Source of the DNA: Bacteroidota bacterium | GTDB taxonomy: Bacteria > Bacteroidota > Bacteroidia > B-17B0 > Aurantibacillaceae | Direction: 5' to 3' | NCBI GenBank assembly: GCA_947474485.1 | Contig: CANJJP010000052.1 | Coordinates: 1 to 8,492, forward strand | Length of the DNA: 8,492 nucleotides | Part shown: piece by piece, positions 5,765-8,492 of the stretch | Layout of the letters: each line of letters starts with the position of its first letter | Position numbering within the stretch: position 1 is the stretch's first letter | Notes under the pieces: model-generated | Database searches by the model: none | Told to the model about the DNA's origin: nothing | The model's input: the letters and a program-made list of their open reading frames with translations, nothing else | Translations under genes and position numbers: made by a program

Positions 5765-6640
5765 CATTTTAAATTGAGGACGAAAATCTACATATCACTT
5801 TTTTTAAGCGCAATAATAATTTCGAGTTGTAGCTCAAAACAAGAAGAAACAACAGAAAAACCTGTTGCAAAGGTGTATGAAAAAAATTTATATCCTTCCG
5901 ATTTACAAAACATTGTTCCTGCCGATATTTCAAAAAAAGATAGTGCTGACCTAATTAAAAAGTACATTGATAAATGGATTCAAGATGAATTGGTTTTGAA
6001 TTATGCTGAAGAAAACCTAACAACCGAGCAGTTAAACATTGATAAAGAAGTTGCCCAATACAGAAAAAACCTAATTATTTACAATTATCATTCTGAGTTA
6101 ATAAAACAAAAGTTAGATACAATCGTTTCCCAAAGTGAAATTGAAGCTTACTACAATACACATCTATCTAATTTTATTTTAAAAGATAATATTGTTAATG
6201 TTTACTACATTAAATTAAATAAAAAAACACCCGGTGCAGAAAAAGTTAAAAAATGGTATAACTCCTCAAATCCAAAAGACATAGATAATCTTAGAAGCTA
6301 TTGTATTCAGTTTGCCGAAAACTATTTTATTGATGATAAAACTTGGTTGTTGTTTGATGATATTTTAAAAGAAGTACCAATAGAAAACTACAATCCCGAA
6401 TTGTTTTTTAAAAGCAATAAAAATATTGAATTAGCAGATAGCAGCTATCTTTACTTTTTAAAAATTAAAGGTTATAAAATTAAAAATAGCCCTTCCCCAC
6501 TTAACTTTGAAAAAGACAATATTCGTAACATAATAGTAAACAAACGAAAATTAAAACTCGTTGATGACATGAAAAACCAAGTTTACTTGGATGCGAAAGA
6601 AAATAAAAAATTTGAAATTTACACTAATGAAAAAAATTAA
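5753..6640 (+). CDS. SurA/PpiC-like lipoprotein without an intact parvulin signature
   Basis: A 295-residue lipoprotein counted from ATG 5753. The signal peptide has Lys/Arg at 7-11, a hydrophobic core at 12-23 and lipobox IISSC with Cys26. After it comes an acidic-lysine linker (SSKQEETTEKPVAK), then a helical region at about 45-140 that follows the SurA N-domain pattern: a short segment naming the gate (VAKVYEKNLYPSDL), DLIKKYIDKWIQDELVLNYA at 66-85, and SQSEIEAYYNTHLSNF at 126-141. The part at about 145-245 lies where a parvulin domain should be (VNVYYIKL ... YLYFLKIKGYKI), but both active-site histidine motifs are absent. A catalysis-free chaperone or holdase role is an inference. Start choice is uncertain: ATG 5753 sits inside the terminator arm, while TTG at 5774 would give a compact signal peptide (MRTKIYISLFLSAIIISSC) just beyond the T-run. 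Its last 14 bases overlap the surA start. The gene is notably more AT- and Lys/Asn-rich than its neighbours. Confidence 0.85.
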   Translation: MTVFHFKLRTKIYISLFLSAIIISSCSSKQEETTEKPVAKVYEKNLYPSDLQNIVPADISKKDSADLIKKYIDKWIQDELVLNYAEENLTTEQLNIDKEVAQYRKNLIIYNYHSELIKQKLDTIVSQSEIEAYYNTHLSNFILKDNIVNVYYIKLNKKTPGAEKVKKWYNSSNPKDIDNLRSYCIQFAENYFIDDKTWLLFDDILKEVPIENYNPELFFKSNKNIELADSSYLYFLKIKGYKIKNSPSPLNFEKDNIRNIIVNKRKLKLVDDMKNQVYLDAKENKKFEIYTNEKN

Positions 6641-7982
6641 AATAGCTTTTCTATTTATACTCACCTCAATAATTAGCAATGCTCAACCTCAGGTTATAGA
6701 TAAAGTAATAGGAGTTGTTGGAAAACACATTATTCTCTATTCTGACTTTCAAGGTGGTGTTTTAGAATTTACAAAAGATGGTAGTATTTTAACCGATACA
6801 CTAAAGAGTAGATTATTTGAAGATTTATTGTTTCAAAAATTACTATTAGCGCAAGCTGATAAGGACAGTGTAATTACTCAAGACGAACAAGTTGATGCTG
6901 AGTTAGAAAGAAGAATGGCTTATTACTTGGCTCAATTTGGAACAGAGGAAAATTTCTTTTCATTTTATGGAAAATCAAGTGCTGCATTTAAAGAAGAACT
7001 AAGAGATGATGTAAAAGACCAATTAACAGCGCAAACAATGCAAGGTAAGGTTATCGGAGAGATAAAAGTTACACCTTCTGAAGTACGTAACTTTTACAAT
7101 GCTATTCCAACAGATAGCTTGCCTGTTATAAATTCAGAAGTTGAATTAGGACAGTTAGTTAAACAACCAAAAATTTCTCCTGATGCAAAAAAAGCTGCAT
7201 TAGAAAAAATACAAGGCTTACGTAAACGGGTTTTATCTGGTGAAAGTAGTATGACTGCACTAGCGACAATTTACACAGATGATCCTGGTTCGGCAAAATC
7301 AGGTGGTATTTACAAAGATATTATGCGTGGTCAATTTGTTCCTGAATTTGATGCTATTGCATTTAAAATTAAGCAAGGCGATGTTTCTGAAGTTTTTGAA
7401 ACCCAATACGGTTACCATTTCCTAAAATTAATATCTAGAAGAGGGGATTTAATTGATGTTCAGCATCTTTTAATAACTCCAAAATTAGATAACAACGATA
7501 TGACAAAAGCAAAGAATGAACTAGATAGCATCTATCAATTAATTTTAAATAAAGAACTATCATTTTGTGATGCTGCTGCTAAATATAGTGATGACAAGGA
7601 TAGTAAGAACAATTGTGGTACAATGGTAAATAACTCAACAGGTACAACACGTTTTGAAATTGAAGAACTCGCACAAATCGAGCAAAATTTAGTTTTCCTT
7701 TTAGATAAAATGAACGTAGGTGATATCACCAGACCTAATGCATTTATGGGAAGCGATACAAAACAAGCGTTTCGCATTATTTATCTGAAAAACAGAACCT
7801 CACCGCACGTTGCAAATTTAAAAGACGATTATCCACGTATACAAAACATGGCAATTGCTAATAAACAAAAAAAAATAGTTTCTGATTGGATTACAAAAAA
7901 ATCAAAAAGTACATACATTAAAATAGATCCTGAATTTCAAAATGGTATATTTGAATATAATTGGAATCTTCTAAACAAATAA
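6627..7982 (+). CDS. surA: SurA homologue, periplasmic outer-membrane-protein chaperone
   Basis: A 451-residue secreted protein with the full SurA layout. The signal peptide is 1-19 (MKKIKIAFLFILTSIISNA). The N-terminal chaperone domain is about 20-165 and opens with VIDKVIGVVGKHIILYSDF, the typical SurA start. Parvulin-like domain 1 is about 171-270 and domain 2 about 275-390. The C-terminal helix and strand are about 398-437 (WITKKSKSTYIKIDPEF), which in SurA folds back on the N-domain. SurA carries unfolded beta-barrel proteins to the BAM machinery. Domain 1 keeps GYHFLKL (His264) but has Gln176 in LGQLVK where the first active-site His is expected. Domain 2 keeps that His (His280 in VQHLLI) but has Arg383 in FRIIYL in place of the second. 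Cys314 and Cys330 in domain 2 could pair. I chose ATG 6627 over the in-frame ATG 6591 because the shorter form starts exactly at the signal peptide. It overlaps the preceding gene by 14 bases and moxR follows after 2 bases. Confidence 0.92.
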   Translation: MKKIKIAFLFILTSIISNAQPQVIDKVIGVVGKHIILYSDFQGGVLEFTKDGSILTDTLKSRLFEDLLFQKLLLAQADKDSVITQDEQVDAELERRMAYYLAQFGTEENFFSFYGKSSAAFKEELRDDVKDQLTAQTMQGKVIGEIKVTPSEVRNFYNAIPTDSLPVINSEVELGQLVKQPKISPDAKKAALEKIQGLRKRVLSGESSMTALATIYTDDPGSAKSGGIYKDIMRGQFVPEFDAIAFKIKQGDVSEVFETQYGYHFLKLISRRGDLIDVQHLLITPKLDNNDMTKAKNELDSIYQLILNKELSFCDAAAKYSDDKDSKNNCGTMVNNSTGTTRFEIEELAQIEQNLVFLLDKMNVGDITRPNAFMGSDTKQAFRIIYLKNRTSPHVANLKDDYPRIQNMAIANKQKKIVSDWITKKSKSTYIKIDPEFQNGIFEYNWNLLNK

Positions 7983-7984
7983 TT

Positions 7985-8492
7985 ATGCAGGAATTTAAAT
8001 CAGACGTTGAAGCAATTGATCAGTTCGTAGTTAAATACAATGAACTAAACAAGGAGATAGCTAAGGTAATTGTTGGACAAGAGGACACCATAAAAAATGT
8101 GTTAATTTCTATTTTTAGTAGAGGGCATTGTTTATTGGTTGGTGTGCCAGGTTTAGCAAAAACACTATTGGTAAACACTATTGCTGATGTTTTAGGATTA
8201 AGCTTTAATCGCATTCAGTTTACCCCTGATTTAATGCCAAGTGATATCGTAGGTTCGGAAATATTGGATGAAAACAGAAACTTTAAATTTATTAAAGGAC
8301 CATTATTTTCTAATATCATTTTAGCTGATGAAATTAATCGTACACCACCTAAAACACAGTCAGCTCTATTGGAGGCAATGCAAGAAAGACATATAACGGC
8401 TGCAGGAAAAAAATATGAATTAGGAAATCCGTTCTTTGTTTTAGCAACACAAAACCCAATAGAGCAAGAAGGAACTTATCCTCTACCAGAAG
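7985..8492 (+). CDS. MoxR-family AAA+ ATPase, N-terminal part, cut by window edge
   Basis: The first 169 residues are present; MoxR proteins are usually about 310-340 residues. Seen: the family opening LNKEIAKVIVGQEDTIKNVL at 21-40, Walker A GVPGLAKT at 53-60, FTPDLMPSDIVGSEI at 79-93, FKFIKGPLF at 100-108, Walker B IILADEINR at 111-119, and sensor 1 ATQNPIEQEGTYPLPE at 154-169. These are textbook MoxR signatures. MoxR ATPases act in the cytoplasm as chaperone-like remodellers, mostly together with von Willebrand factor A-domain proteins (Bat or CoxE type) whose genes commonly follow; here the downstream side is outside the window. The ATG at 7985 stands 2 bases after the surA stop with no room for a promoter, so it must be co-transcribed with surA. 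Whether it serves envelope folding or only shares the transcript is not shown by the sequence. Confidence 0.95.
   Translation, partial: MQEFKSDVEAIDQFVVKYNELNKEIAKVIVGQEDTIKNVLISIFSRGHCLLVGVPGLAKTLLVNTIADVLGLSFNRIQFTPDLMPSDIVGSEILDENRNFKFIKGPLFSNIILADEINRTPPKTQSALLEAMQERHITAAGKKYELGNPFFVLATQNPIEQEGTYPLPE

Noticed and set aside
6630..6636. Run of seven As in the overlap of the middle lipoprotein and surA genes, as a programmed slippage site fusing them
   Set aside because: A shift there would place a complete signal peptide in the middle of a fused protein, which makes no biological sense. Poly-A starts (MKK...) are common in this AT-rich genome.

Overview
The window is AT-rich (roughly two thirds A+T) and reads as chromosomal DNA of a Bacteroidota member, probably near Flavobacteriia or a related class. 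Supporting this are the TAnnTTTG-type -7 promoter elements in front of several genes, the absence of Shine-Dalgarno sequences, lysine-rich proteins, and a PpiC/SurA trio whose architecture I recognise from this phylum. The assignment is from pattern recognition, not from a search.

Layout. Bases 1-3248 are all read leftward. In transcription order they hold a LolD-type ABC ATPase (2598-3248); a DegT-family sugar aminotransferase and a PglC-like phosphoglycosyl transferase joined by a TAATG overlap (2268 to 473); and the 5' part of a CNNM/DUF21 (HlyC/CorC-type) membrane protein that runs off the left edge. Bases 3303-8492 are all read rightward: a small lipoprotein (3303-3608), a 658-residue double-parvulin PpiC-type foldase (3735-5711), a lipoprotein with a SurA-like N-terminal part and no intact parvulin signature (5753-6640), a SurA homologue (6627-7982), and the start of a MoxR-family AAA+ ATPase cut by the right edge. 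A short divergent spacer (3249-3302) carries overlapping promoters for the two halves.

Function. The common theme is cell envelope construction. LolD powers lipoprotein release from the inner membrane, and two of the rightward genes encode lipoproteins. The three consecutive SurA/PpiC-type proteins would chaperone proteins crossing the periplasm, chiefly outer-membrane proteins. The aminotransferase/transferase pair makes an amino sugar and starts a lipid-linked glycan. The second and third foldase genes overlap by 14 bases and moxR follows 2 bases later, so these form one transcription unit. A strong hairpin plus T-run separates the first foldase gene from them and probably acts as a partial terminator.

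I found no mobile element, CRISPR array, tRNA or rRNA, and no clearly new system. The points most worth a second look are the split loss of parvulin active-site histidines between the two SurA domains, the apparently catalytically empty middle foldase, the internal hairpin overlapping a start codon, and the overlapping promoters at the divergent junction.
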